From: Muricea muricata
Taxonomy: Eukaryota; Cnidaria; Anthozoa; Malacalcyonacea; Plexauridae
Length of the DNA: 64,000 bases
Direction of reading: 5' to 3'
NCBI GenBank assembly: GCA_963855995.1
Contig: OY979724.1
Location: forward strand, 1,895,858-1,959,857
This document shows, in pieces, positions 13,001 to 24,638 of this stretch (within the stretch, counting starts at the first letter, position 1; each line of letters begins with the position of its first letter). The position numbers and the translations under genes are program-made. Below the pieces are notes generated by a model. The model saw nothing but the letters and a program-made list of their open reading frames with translations, made no database searches and was not told where the DNA came from.

Positions 13001-16000
13001 TTTGGGAAATTCATGAATAATATCATGAAATCATGAATAATTCATGAATGATTCATGAATAATTCATGATTTTCCAGGAAAAAATCTTGAAAAAAAGTTC
13101 AGGAAAAAATTTTGAAAAAGAAATTGGGAAAAATTTTTTTGTCAAAACTTTTTCTTAAATTTTTTTTCAAATTTTTTTCCCAAATTTTTTTTCAGAATTT
13201 TTTTTTCAAAATTTTTTCCCAAATTTTTTTCAAATTTTTTTTCCCAAATTTTTTTTCAAAATTTTTTCCCAAAATTTTTCAAAATTTCCCATTAAATTTA
13301 AAACTGCCTGCGGTTCTATTCACTGTGCTTCAAATCGGCCACACAAAGTCCCCAAATTTAAAGATTGCAGTATTTGTTCCATATTTCAAACCCCCCGGGT
13401 TTACTTTCGATTTAATACGCCAGAAAAGTCTTATATATTTTACCGTTTTATAACTGCGCTCAAGTTGTAAATTTCGAAGCAGGAAATGACACGTGATCGC
13501 CTATGAATATTCGATGAGTGTTTAGATATTCTTGATGACATGACGTATAGCAGAATCGTGTAACATTCCACAACGCTGACCAAAGGTACTGGCTCACTGA
13601 GTATAATGACGCTGAAACCACCGCGTATAATGCTCAAAGCACAGCATATAATGTTCAAAGCACCGCTTATAATATTCGAAGCACCGCATATAATGTTTAA
13701 AGCACCGCATATAATGTTTAAAGCACCGCATATAATGTTTAAAGCACCGCATATAATGCTTAAAGCACCGCATATAATGCTCAAAGCACCGCATATAATG
13801 TTTAAAGCACCGCATATAATGCTCGAAGCACCGCATATAATGTTCAAAGCACCGCATATAATGTTTAAAGCACCGCATATAATGTTTAAAGCACCGCATA
13901 TAATGTTTAAAGCACCGCATATAATGCTCAAAGCACCGCATATAATGTTTAAAGCACCGCATATAATACTCAAAGCACCGCATGTCATGTTTAAAGCACC
14001 GTATATAATGTATAAAGCACCTAATGAAATGACGTTTTATCACTTAAGACAGCTATGGCTTTCCATATATGTTCCTGTTCTGCTTTATGCAGAAATAAGG
14101 TTCTTCATCGTCAGGTACGTATTACATTCTCGCTAAACTAACCAATTCCTTTAACGTTTTAGGAAAGTTAGCCTTCCTCAATATGAACCATTCGGCAATT
14201 CAAGAATTGCTCTTGGCGGATTTGGCAAAAACAGAATGCATATCTCAGAATCTCACACAATATAACTTATTTGTATATGTCCCTTTCTAGGACGATTGCG
14301 CTATGTCTCATAAAGCCTTATCGCTCTACTACATCTTACCATCTTTCAAAGCGGCGTCAACTTCGTCAGCCGTCGGTCGCCACTCGGCTGGCCGTGATTT
14401 CCCGGCCCCAACTTGATATTCTGTTAGAATCTTATGAAGCTGAGCGGCGTTCAGTACTGGAAAGTCATGACGCAAACTTTGCCAATCAGCCTGACGAAGA
14501 AAAAAAACATTGCAGGAGGGAAATTGAAAGAGCACCTGCGGCCATCCTACCGTAATTTGAAACACGCCCATTTATTAATGATGTCTAACCTTTCAACGAC
14601 TGACCAATCACAGCGCATTCTATTATTAGGCCGGCGAGATAATTATACATTTCGCGGGAGAACGTGTTTACAAAAATAATAACCATTGTGTTACAAAAAT
14701 AATGCCCCTTGTTAATTAACTACAATCGTCTCAACCGGCCAATGGGAAAATACGGGCGGATGGCGGCAGGCGCTCTTTTAATTTCCCCCTTTACGCCCGA
14801 GAGCGCCTGCTTCGCAGGCGATACATGCCTGGGTCGCGCCTCCGAGATCGTTTACCCCAGCTAGCCATGCAAAAACCCAGCAAGTTTCAGTACACTTGTT
14901 ATCGACAAGCCGATATCAGAATTGGTTGGCAGAGCTTGCGACAGCGTGATGATGACAAGTGTATGATTGTCAACAGACTTGCTGGCAAATTGATGATCAA
15001 AACGTGTCATCCACAGGCTTGCCTCAAGATATTTCAGCAAGTTGTAACACATGTCAAGTTACAGGAATCCTGATTTTGACAGACTGATGGCTACTTCATG
15101 AAATCTGATGAAGTTTCTTAACAAGTTGAAATAAGTCGGTCAAATTGAAAACTTCAGTGCAACAAGTCTGTTACATTTTTGGTTGTGCAGCACAAACCGC
15201 CACCAGTAGCGAAGCCAGCCCGACATTTGGTCACGCAAATGCAAATTTTTCAGTGTTTATAGAACGTATAAGGAATGAATTTCTACAGAAATGAATAATG
15301 ATAATGATTTAAATTTGCATAGCATAACCAAATTGTCGGGCTGGCTTCGCCACTGACCGCCACAGTCCTACTCACCTGTAATAACTGTACTTTGGGTGTA
15401 GCTATGACATCAGCAGCAGACGAGAGTTTCCGTAGGTAGTCAGTGGCTTCCTCCTGGAGGCCAACCTCTGACGCCCAACCTTCTAACATATCGAGATTAC
15501 CGCGAATCTGCGCACCTGGAAAGACAAAGAAACCAATGAGTCTCTTGTGCCTCTCTAAAGAGGAACATGAATTGTTACACACACGTAAACATTCTAAAAC
15601 TTGTAGCATTGAAGTCTATAGATGTGATCGCACCGCACGTCCCAAGTCGCCAAGAAGTTGGAACAACTTGTTCTTGGAATGGGACAGAAGTCCCTTCTAG
15701 TTTAATAAGGTCTGCTCCACTGTGCTCACGATGGACAATAAGACCTTTTCTTACTTAGGATACGACTTATTTTTACTAGTTCTTATTCCTATTGATAAAA
15801 TTCGTGCCACAATTATAGATTTCATAGTTTCTAATGTTTAAAAAAGATAATAATGAAATAATACTTGTTACAAGGTTGTCCTAACCACACCGACACAGAT
15901 TTGTTGCAACAAGGTTGTCACAAAGTTGACAACACAAGGTTGTAACAATATTCTTACGTCACGACCATAGATTAAGGATACATAGATGTGCAACTCGGGG

Positions 16001-19000
16001 TATTTCTTCTCTTACGTGGATGGCTTGGGTACGTCATACGCACGCTCATTTCTGGCAAGTACACATGGGATATTTTATGAAGAACTAGAGAGGGAAATGT
16101 CTAATAGACGGCGATTTTAAGAGAACTTTCCACTAGATTGTCTTGGTGCATAGAAAGATATAAAAAGAAGTTGCCCTGTATATTTCAAGCAACAAATATT
16201 TCATAGCAACAACAAGCTATGTTTTTGTCCTGGTCGCTTATAAAACGGCAGAAACAATTTTTCTGCAATACATTTATATTGAAATTTTAACAAATGTACT
16301 TGCCAGACATGCGAAGAATCCCCAGTTGCAAATATCAGTCTCGTTCGAACAACCTTGTAACAAGTCTGACAATGTCATCAAGCTTGTTACAAGTTGTTAA
16401 AAGCTTGTTTCAAACTTGTTCCAAAAAACACGGAACAAGCAGCGCGAACACAACTTGTTGACAACTTGTGAACAGACTTGTTACATCTTGTTTGCAGGTT
16501 AGTTCTGGCTTGTGCGCATTGTTGTACAACACATACCTTTTGCCCAGCGGTAAAATTTCCCGCCAGCACCTCGGTCCATCAACGTGTTGAAGAGCGACGC
16601 GTTCGTGAAGAAAAAGAGATACGCGAAAAGTTGACGAATGATTTGCGGGTGAACATGAAAAGATGTGATAAGGTCGTAGACGGTTTGAAAAATTTGAACA
16701 ACTATTTCGGCGCCTTCTAGTTCGTCGCCATCTCGGCTTTCATCGTCTTCCAACTTTTGAAATGGATTGGTGTCCAATATGAGCGGCAGGGCGACGTAGA
16801 GAACCTTAAGATAGAAGTACTGGTTGCATCACGTGAACAAAATGAAAGATCACGTGAAATAACCCGACGATCACGTGAAAAAACCTGCCTGTTTTCCTGC
16901 ACAAAATGAACGATTTCGCATACAAAATGAATAACCAGAAGTAGATCATGATAGAAACGGGACAAAAAATCACGTGAATGACACGGATGATCACGTGAAC
17001 AACACGGACAATCCACTTACCTTAGTGAGATGATAAACAGTTTGTTGAAAAGTGAACATTGCGACTTCCTCTAAGACATTCAACAACTCTTCATCAGCGT
17101 TCGCCAAAGCTTCTTCTTCCGGGTCGTTCGACGCACTGTTCACGTGAAACGCGCCTGGTAGGTACGTGGACAAATTGTCCTGGAGGAAATGTAACATTTC
17201 CAAGGCATTGCTCATCCAGAATAAAATCTGTTTGAGATCAGGAATAATCTCGTTCAAAGACTTCAGTGGATCCACCTCGCTAAAAGGAATAGCAAAAATT
17301 ATTACCACTGATTCTGCATTTTCTAAAGTCTATTGAGAGAAGTCTTACTGAACAGCAGTCTTGAAGTAACACCGAAACCTAGGCGTAGCTTTTGGCCAAA
17401 ACCAAACTAGGCAATATTTTGGTGGCAAAATTTTTTGTCCTATCACGGTTTAACCAACTCTGGAAACGTTTCGGAAACAAAATTTGATTCCCAGGATAAA
17501 AAATCTTTCACAATTAATTCCAGAACACTTAGTTCAAGAACAGAAGTTATGTCACACAAAATAAAAAGAAATAAATACCCTTCCACGTTTGTTTCTGTAA
17601 TTCCCTTTGTCTTTTCCTAAAAAAACCAACAAAAAACACTGAATGGGGAGTCATTCCGGAACAGTAAACATAATGATATGATTCGCCCGTTATGTTGCAC
17701 TGGATCAACTGGACTAGGTTTCCTCCTGTAGTAACACTGGATCAATAAGAGATGATCCTTACTGGACCTCTAGGAAGAACAGTTTAGAACTGATGGAGCT
17801 ATCCAGTATAAATAAAGTTAGTTTAGTTTAAGTTTCCTCCTGTAGTGACACTGGATCAATAAGAGATGATCCTCACTGGACCTCTAGGAAGAACAGTTTA
17901 GAACTGATAGAGCTATCCAGAATAAATAAAGTTAGTTTAGTTTAGGTTTCCTCCTGTAGTAACACTGGATCAATAAGAGATGATCCTTACTGGACCTCTA
18001 GGAAGAACAGTTTAGAACCGATAGAGCTATCCAGTATATTAATAAAGTTAGTTTCGTTTAGGTTTCCTCCTGTAGCAACACTGGATGAATAAGAGATGAT
18101 CCTTACTGGACCTCTAGTAAGAACAGTTTAGAACTGATAGAGCTACCCAGTATAAATAAAGTTAGTTTAGTTTAGGTTTCCTCCTGTAGAAACACTGGAT
18201 CAATAAGAGATGATCCTTACTGGACCTCTGGGAAAAACAGTTTAGACATGATAGAGCTATCCAGTATAAATAAAGTTAGTTTAGTTAAGGTTTCCTCCTG
18301 TAGTAACACTGGATCCATAAGAGATGATCCTTACTGGACCTCTGGGAAAAACAGTTTAGAAATGATAGAGCTATCCAGTATAAATAAAGTTAGTTTACTA
18401 TTCTTACCCACGCCACTGCCTGTATCACGTTAGTGACTTTCAGTATAAGCCTGCGTGTATCAACATCAGTGTGGTTAAACGCCGAGTACTCTATGGCGAG
18501 TATGAACAGATACGAAGCAACAAGCTCAAAATCTTCGTCTCGCGATGGCTCACAAATCGTCACAAAATACTCGAGCAAGCGATCCTCGTCGTCCAATTCG
18601 TACGCCAGAATTAATCGATTTGGATTTCTTGCGACCTGTTGCATTTGAATCACTTTAGCTTTACCATGCGAGCTCGGGTAACCATTAACAGCCAGGCCGG
18701 GCAACCAGTCGAATACCAAGTTGGCATCCGAGATGCGGATGGGGTCCTTATACAAAAACACATAATGCAAGCCGATCTGCAAAAGATCGCCTGGCGTAAG
18801 TAGGATCGCTTCGGTAACTGTTCTGCCATTAACCATTACTTCACAGTTCGGGAATGGCTCGAGGAACACTTGTTCGAGTCCATCTTCGGATTCAGCAACG
18901 CTTTCGTTGTCGGCTGGCAGTTTTTTAAACAATTGGCAATGTTGGGTTTGTAGGTCGTCGCTGTACAGGGGAATGTCGGGGTGTTTTTGACCAATAGCTG

Positions 19001-22000
19001 GTCGCCCGATGACCATTTGGTCGTCGTCCAAGCGATGCAGCAAGTAATCCTCGGCTATACCGCAGCCTCGCAACAGAAGAAGATAAGGAACATCGACTGC
19101 GGTGCTTACATTAAATGTCAGATTGGAATGGCTTATGCTTCCTTCGTCAATGCGCGACCTCTGCGGCGAATCCATGCCCGTTTCGCTGCACTCGGACTGG
19201 CTGCTTACACTGATCTTCTTCTTAAGCAGGGCTAAGTCTGGCGGCTCGCTCGCAATGGTCGCTTTCTTACGTGCAACACCATTGGTGATCGGGCTAGGTG
19301 CTGGCCCGTCTACCTGGCTACCCTTGCGATGAATCTCAAACCTTCGTAACCGATTGCCAGATGGTTGCCAAAGTGACTGTAAAACCAGCGGCCTCTCGTT
19401 TTCTCCAACCACTCTGGCATATTCTGTCACCCATTGCATCTGGCCATCCTTGGCCTTGTCCTTTTGCGTGCTCTCGGTAACCTTCCGAAAATGCCCGACC
19501 ACATCGCAAAGAACAAAATCGTTTGAATCCGCTGAATCTAGCTTATACTTTCCAAGGGCTTGTTTAACAATCGAATCTGCATCTGACGTGTTGGTAACTT
19601 TGACGCTTTTATAATTTGAATCGGCTGAAATGCCAGCACCAAACACTTTAAGCACTCCAGGAACCATCTGGTTGGTCGAGAGCTCAGAACCCCGTTGAAG
19701 GGAGCGATTTTTCTTTGGTAGTTTCAAAACGGCCCCTAAAGTTCGGCCTTTTGGCCTGTTTCCTTGGCCTTTTTTCGGCTTGGCCGAACTAGTTTGAGCT
19801 TTTTTATCATAAACTGCACCAGCTGTCATTTTTATGCTCTTATCACGACCAGCGTACATGAAATCATAAACTCCCCCACTCATGGGCCTATCTCGATTAT
19901 CCGACTTCCCGCTGTTTGGACGTAATAGAACATCTACACCTAACTTGTTTGTTGTCAAAGTCGTTTCGGCATTTTCCGAGCCATTCACGACTGGCTGTTC
20001 ATCTTTGTTGATCCGCAAAACAAAACGAATTGGCTTGGTTGCATTAAGTGCAATGACCAGCGGCCATTCTGTTTGATCCAAGCAAATCTCATCTGAAATA
20101 AATGCAAGACCTGTTATGGCAGGGTCCTGAAGTATTGAGGGGGTATCCTATCACCATTTGGCAGCCAAAATTTTGCCTACATATAAATCCCATTGCCCAA
20201 GCGCACATATCTCATTCTCCTAGTGACCGCCTTACACAAATCAATGCCATCCCCATTTTCTATTGTTTTTTAACAATTAATTCCAGCCCCTGTGCATGGA
20301 AACCTATCTTCCCAGCAAAAAATAGACAATTCCCAGTTCCCATTTTAGGTTCCCTTCTGAGCACCCTCTTACAAGATATGATGGCTAATTGGCCCATTTA
20401 AATTGGATAAACAATACCTAAATGGGTAATGCATAAACATTCAATAATATCTAATACAACTACCATATTCTGATCAGGTTTATGAATCATAGTATAGCCA
20501 TACTCTTTTGGAATTGGCCAGTTTTATGGACAATATACCTTTAACAGCATCTTAAATTGCCACTGACACAGTAATAGTTAAGTGCAGTGCAGCAAGTGTT
20601 TGAATCACTCATCTGGTGGTTTGAACACAAAATTGTATTGTGAACTTAAATCACTATGTGTATATCTGAAATTGATATGCAATTAAAAAACATTCATATT
20701 CTTGATTGTTTTGACTGGAAAATGAACAGTATTGTACCATGATGTCCTTACTTGGATGTAAACCTCTCATATAAATGACTAAGCATAAATGACCAATATA
20801 TGTTGTACACATCAATAGTGCATAGTCATTTAACAGCAAAGGAATACATAATAGCTTTGGGTCATCAATACTCAATGAAATCCTCAAAATACTATGTAGA
20901 AAGCAAAAATAGACATTTGAGTTGCATTTCTGTTGAGAACGTTTTGATTCAAATGTCTGGGGATTTTTGTAAGCACAAGAGCTAATGTTACCAATAATCT
21001 TGCACATGTCTTTTATTTTATATTGCACTCATTGATCACTTAATGATGTATCATCATTACGAGTGCTGTTTGCTTAATTTTTTGGCCAAAAAAGCGTTTT
21101 TTTGTTGGCCAACTTTTGAGCTGCTGTCAAAAAGGTGAAGTTTACAATGCCTTTTTAATTAGTACATGTCCTAAAGCTATCCCAATTTGGCAGTTATGCA
21201 AGTCAAATGTAAATAAAGAGCCTCACAGGCGTGATGATATTGTCTCTAGAAAGTCACAGAAAACATCCGAATATATTTTACAAAAACACAAGACGAAATT
21301 CTTCGACAAAACTTTGCAATTTAACTTTATTACACAGACTATGCGAAGTTCTATTCTTATAAACTGTTTTAAAGAAAGGAATGCTCTAGATAGACAAAAA
21401 AAAACTCCAAGCGGAAGAATTTGCACAAAGATTAACGAAAAATTTACATGACAATTGATCAAAGACCATATGTTGTTATAATCACGGGAGAAATCAAAGG
21501 TTGAATGCTCATTTTACTATAAGCACTATTACATTCAAAACTCGACCAGAAGAAAAACGCATTAAAACTAAATCAATTGCTCTGACCTTGCTCTTGAACT
21601 GCATAAAGTTTGGAAAAATCAACAAGCTCATTCTCCAATCCTGGCCGAAATTTCTCGACCAGTGATGGCAAAAGTTCTTTCACCGTAGTTCGGTTGTTTA
21701 GCTTCACCGCTTTCGTAAGCTCTTCCCCATTGTCCACAAAATAAAACCTCAACGCTCCTTCGTAGTTCAGATTCTAAAAAAATCAAAACAAACTTAATTT
21801 TGTCACAAAAAAGTTTAAACAGATTTACCACAAATTGTACAAAACATAAACTCGGTGAAGAATATTACTTTAACTCGCGTATTAGCAATACAATTCACGT
21901 TACAAGTTTGCGACAATTTTGAATTTTTGACGGTCTAATTGCGCTTTAATGGCAATTTGGAATGTGCGAAAGTGTAAACACAGCCGTCTCGTCAATCTCA

Positions 22001-22750
22001 CATTATTACAAATCGTAAAATGGACATTAGGCATTTATTTAAGGACAGTTTTAATAACAAACTGCCCAACTGATTACCAAAATTAGATTACTTGGACAAA
22101 GCAAGACTATATTTGAATAGATTTGCTAAACATTTGAGGTTAAATCTGTGCCGCGGAGCAACGAATACGTCAAATGGGAACTCTGTTGACATTTATTCCA
22201 CACGATCTTAACGAGCTTTCAGGCACAAGAAATCAGAGTTGCCAAATTTATTATCTGCCAAGCAGCGTTTGCCGGCTGGGACACGATTTTATATTGAAAA
22301 TAAGGCCAAGTACGATGCATAAAAGAAAGAAATATATTATTATTTTTGGCAAAAAAGAAGGCAAATTTGAACAAGTCGCAATGCGAATGTAAATCGTCTG
22401 GCTTGGCCACCACTAATAGTGAAGCGAAAATTACACCCCCCGTAGGCTGTTCCTTTGTGATCTTTTGCCTTTAACATGCTGCATCAAAACCAACACACCT
22501 CTCTTGTCAATATCTTGAACGCTCCCAACTGATTCCGCTTGTTATAAGCGGTGATTTTGTCGTACAAGTCGCGTTGTTGGTTCTCCAGATCCGTCTCGTC
22601 GCTTTCTGGCTGTTCAGCCAGGCTTTCCTGACGAGCCTCCTGCGCCACGATTCGCAAATGTTGTAAAATCCGAGGATCTGATAGGATATTTGAACTGGAT
22701 CGCTTCGAGAACAAGCCTTCTCCCTCCTCCAAGTCGAGTCTCAAGTCCAT
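7096..22750 (-). CDS. RADIL: RADIL orthologue: Rap-effector scaffold with RA-RA-FHA-DIL-PDZ domains, 13 exons
   Basis: Coding exons, 5' to 3' on the minus strand: 22499-22750, 21587-21773, 18408-20092, 17579-17616, 17021-17279, 16537-16804, 15376-15515, 14340-14490, 9575-9943, 8233-8468, 7684-7749, 7273-7346, 7096-7195. All junctions are GT-AG, phases agree, and the total is 3825 nt (1274 aa plus stop). Domains by residue: afadin-like RA1 about 90-175 (GALRFYF, EKFRPG); RA2 about 290-400 (GVLKVFGAG, YKSV, FVLCDVVG, ENERPLVLQ); FHA about 480-590 (VIGRP, PGDLLQIG); DIL about 640-1120 (HPQIIRQLFAYLFFFTNASL, LNAAQLHKILTEYQ); PDZ about 1165-1262 (GIGVGLIDGLYTPL, DGRLRLGDRILAVNG, FLVAKSD). The RA2, DIL and PDZ wording fits RADIL/RASIP1 better than afadin. 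Known family role: a Rap effector at membranes controlling integrin adhesion and cell migration. The start is the first ATG of the first exon. Introns hold a 3.7-kb inverted-repeat element, a 114-bp minisatellite and MITEs. A 38-nt micro-exon (17579-17616) is needed to keep frame. Confidence 0.93.
8507..8831. mobile_element. 325-bp MITE with 8-bp target duplication GTTAAGCG
   Basis: Inverted arms of roughly 90 bp (CACTGATCTCAT ... GATATCAAAAGTGAAGC and complement). GTTAAGCG lies directly on both sides (8499-8506 and 8832-8839). An 8-bp target duplication is typical of hAT-type transposition. It lies in a RADIL intron. Confidence 0.8.
9150..9530 (-). repeat. 114-bp minisatellite, 3 or more units, inverted orientation
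   Basis: Units repeat every 113-114 bp, marked by TACAGGAGGAAACCTAAAC at about 9201, 9314 and 9428. This is the reverse complement of the unit at 17.7-18.4, 36.3-36.5 and 48.9-49.4 kb. It is intronic in RADIL. Confidence 0.85.
10850..13290. repeat. Low-complexity core of T-tract/A-tract tandem units
   Basis: Alternating TTTTTCCCAAATTTT and complementary blocks are interrupted by five clusters of ATGAATAATTCATGA palindromes (near 11353, 11692, 12163, 12560 and 13010). This makes roughly 340-470-bp higher-order units, each followed by TTTCCAGGAAAAAATCTTG. Long Phe/Asn/Lys frames here are compositional artefacts. Confidence 0.85.
13625..14020. repeat. 21-bp tandem repeat, about 17-18 copies
   Basis: The unit GCACCGCATATAATGTTTAAA (in 20-base form CACCGCATATAATGTTTAAA) varies by T/C at two sites. 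The left arm of the same element (10440-10530) has only about four degenerate units, so the expansion occurred after the inverted repeat formed. Confidence 0.9.
14865..15180. repeat. CAAGTTGT-rich palindromic repeat
   Basis: Same word composition as 905-1265 (ACTTGTTATCG, CAACAGACTTGC, CAAGTTGTAACAC). It abuts the hAT MITE at 15204 and is intronic in RADIL. Confidence 0.5.
15204..15355. mobile_element. hAT-type MITE, 152 bp, target duplication ACCGCCAC
   Basis: Ends CAGTAGCGAAGCCAGCCCGA ... TCGGGCTGGCTTCGCCACTG, with perfect 8-bp duplication ACCGCCAC at 15196-15203 and 15356-15363. Same family as 37120-37283. It lies 20 bp from the RADIL exon 15376-15515. Confidence 0.9.
16320..16505. repeat. 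CAAGTTGT-rich palindromic repeat
   Basis: Contains CTTGTTACAAGTTGTTAAAAG and related words (18-20-base family words such as ACTTGTTGACAACTTGTGAA). It lies directly downstream of RADIL exon 16537-16804, close to its splice donor. Confidence 0.5.
17715..18400 (+). repeat. 114-bp minisatellite, 6 units
   Basis: TCCTCCTGTAG recurs at 17721, 17835, 17949, 18065, 18179 and 18293 (periods 114, 114, 116, 114, 114). The unit includes ATCAATAAGAGATGATCC and TATCCAGTATAAATAAAG. The array stops at the donor of RADIL exon 18408-20092. Confidence 0.92.
20102..21586. other. RADIL intron 2; no other gene recognised
   Basis: AT-rich intronic sequence; frames such as 20654-21028 show no domain or splice context. 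Confidence 0.4.
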
Positions 22751-24191
22751 TCGGACCCAGCTACGCTCAAAAATACGATTTCTTCGCCATCACCATGTCA
22801 CGTTTCAAAACATCTTTATATATTTTGAGTTACAAGCGATGGAATGGTAAACACAAGCTGAATTGTGGGACATCGACTGTGTGATTATCATTATGGGCGT
22901 GGTTTAGTCTAGTTAATGTCATTGGTTAATATTTAATCTAGCCAAACACGATTGGTTATTAAATATACAACAGAATAATTTGTATGATTCACGCGAGCAT
23001 CAGAGAGCGCGCACGCAACATGTGAATTCTCACATGTTTGGATGCCCCGCTGAGATATTTTCAATAGACTTTTCAAAGTTATTCAATCTTTAATCAGCTG
23101 CTAGGAAACAACCGGGAAATGTTGTTGGCCAGCACTGGAAACTTCCGTATAAAACAGTGTGCCATAACAACGGGCAAGTTAGGACCAAAGAACGAGCCTA
23201 TACGTTGTAAGGGCTATTTATATCAGCCGGCCATAACGGACGTAACCGGTAACATTAGTACACGAAAGGTGTATGTTCTTTCACTACTTACAACGATAAA
23301 GTGAAAATCGATGTCTTGAACGAAGGCCTTTCGTCTTAAAGCCGTTACGTCGATTTTTACTATTAATGTTTTAAGGAAGTGAAAGAATCTATAAGTTTCG
23401 TATACCATCATTAATTGCACAACCCAGACTGGCGCTGGCAGTTGGTAATAATGACAATAATGCAAAGCCATCAATGCATGCAATTTTTTCTGATAAGGGA
23501 AAGTATTCGACAAAAAAAACAACATAATTTTTCTGTTTCGAAAACAACCACAATTTGCAAATGGCATTTTCTAATCTAAATGCTTTAAAATAATATATAC
23601 AGGGTGAACAACACAGCTGATCTCAAATTTTAAAACAAGGAAACAGTATAACTGAATTGTGTCTAATAGGTACGAATTGGGATTCTATGTTAAATGCTAC
23701 AAACTGATAATCATGTCGCCAGACATGACTTGTTGAGTCGAAAACAATGAGCTCTTTCAAACGAGAATTGAATACTTTGACCTTAACTAAAGCATAGCTT
23801 CAGGGTTCATAGAAAAAAGTGACACTATACAAATGATACCATTGTTCAAATTTGAATACTTCTGAATTTTGGCGTTTATAGAATTTCCTTTTGTCACAAA
23901 AGTAAAATTACACGTTATTCATACGACAAGTCGGAGTAAGACTAATGGTTCGATAAACTACAATGCAACGGGTATTTGCAATACCATGCAGTTATCCTAC
24001 AACACAGAATGTAATTTGATCATGAATGGCTGGCACGGAAAAAGTAACATGGTAATGTTGAAAAAAGAGTTGATAAACTTTATTTACACTTATTTAAAAA
24101 TTTAGTAATGTTCCATAGCTAAATTTTCTTTGCACAAGTTCTTGTTTCTTTCTATCTAGTTGATCTGAAAACACGGAAAAGTACGGGCATT
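22751..24191. promoter_or_regulatory. Upstream region of RADIL and distal 3' flank of RNPS1
   Basis: The gap between the RADIL start (22750) and the RNPS1 end. The RADIL promoter and 5' UTR must lie just right of 22750. I see no TATA box I would trust. No extra exon was recognised. Confidence 0.3.
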
Positions 24192-24368
24192 AGCTGTCAA
24201 ATAGAAATCCATTTTTCGATCCAAATTATCAAATTTCTCATGAAATATAATTTACTTTGTTTGTAAATTTCTGGAAGACACAGTTACCAAGTTTCAACAA
24301 GATTCGCAAAAGAAAACAAAAGATATAAGTGATTAGAAACAGCAAAATGGATTTCTATTTGGTAGCTA
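24192..24368. repeat. Inverted repeat in the RNPS1 3' flank
   Basis: AGCTGTCAAATAGAAATCCAT at the left (first 20 bases shown as GCTGTCAAATAGAAATCCAT) is mirrored by ATGGATTTCTATTTGGTAGC at the right, about 180 bp apart. Probably a small MITE. Confidence 0.6.
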
Positions 24369-24379
24369 GTTCCAGGCAT

Positions 24380-24551
24380 TTTACTAATGGTGAGATCAGC
24401 TGGATAAGAATGGACAAGCAAGCAAGATTTGTTTCCAATGAAGTATGGTTATTCGTGTGACGTATTTTACTCATGGTCAGATCAGCTGGATAAGAATGAA
24501 GAAGCAAGCAAGATTTGTTTTCAATAAAGTATGGTTATTCGTGCGACGTAC
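24380..24551. repeat. 86-bp tandem duplication in the RNPS1 3' UTR or flank
   Basis: Two adjacent copies, 24380-24465 and 24466-24551, share CAGATCAGCTGGATAAGAAT or GAGATCAGCTGGATAAGAAT and end in TGTGACGTA or TGCGACGTA. They differ at about 10 sites and lie about 90 bp beyond the RNPS1 stop. Confidence 0.8.
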
Positions 24552-24638
24552 TGGGATGTCAAACGAAGGAGATTCCCAGTTGTTTAAAAGTTGGAAAAGA
24601 TACAAACACACGCGTGTTCTTGTCAATGTAAGCTTTCT

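Larger units (their letters stand above)
10398..14067. mobile_element. 3.7-kb inverted-repeat (foldback) element in a RADIL intron
   Basis: Ends TATGGAAAGCC ... GGCTTTCCATA are flanked by a direct TATGTT on both sides (10392-10397, 14068-14073). The arms (10398 to about 10850, and about 13285 to 14067) are reverse complements through GGTACTGGCTCACTG and TTCTATTCACTGTG. The right arm is longer because a 21-bp unit is amplified there. The interior is 2.4 kb of A/T-tract repeats. No transposase frame is visible, so it is non-autonomous. Confidence 0.85.

Noticed and set aside
10927-13453. Long frames on both strands rich in Phe, Asn, Lys and Pro
   Set aside because: They arise from A/T-tract repeats that are open in most frames; composition and overlap on both strands show no coding.
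13625-14020. Possible CRISPR array
   Set aside because: The repeats are directly adjacent with no spacers, in an animal intron.
13440-14136. Frames of 149-182 aa with repeating seven-residue peptides
   Set aside because: A 21-bp unit is a multiple of three, so it stays open in several frames; both strands are equally open.
18433-20076. Several plus-strand frames of 60-99 aa
   Set aside because: Antisense shadows of RADIL exon 3.
7096-22750. Afadin (AFDN) as the identity of the RA-RA-FHA-DIL-PDZ gene
   Set aside because: The PDZ (GLIDGLYTPL, FLVAKSD) and RA2 (YKSV, LCDVVG) follow RADIL/RASIP1, and the protein ends right after the PDZ without afadin's long proline-rich, actin-binding tail.
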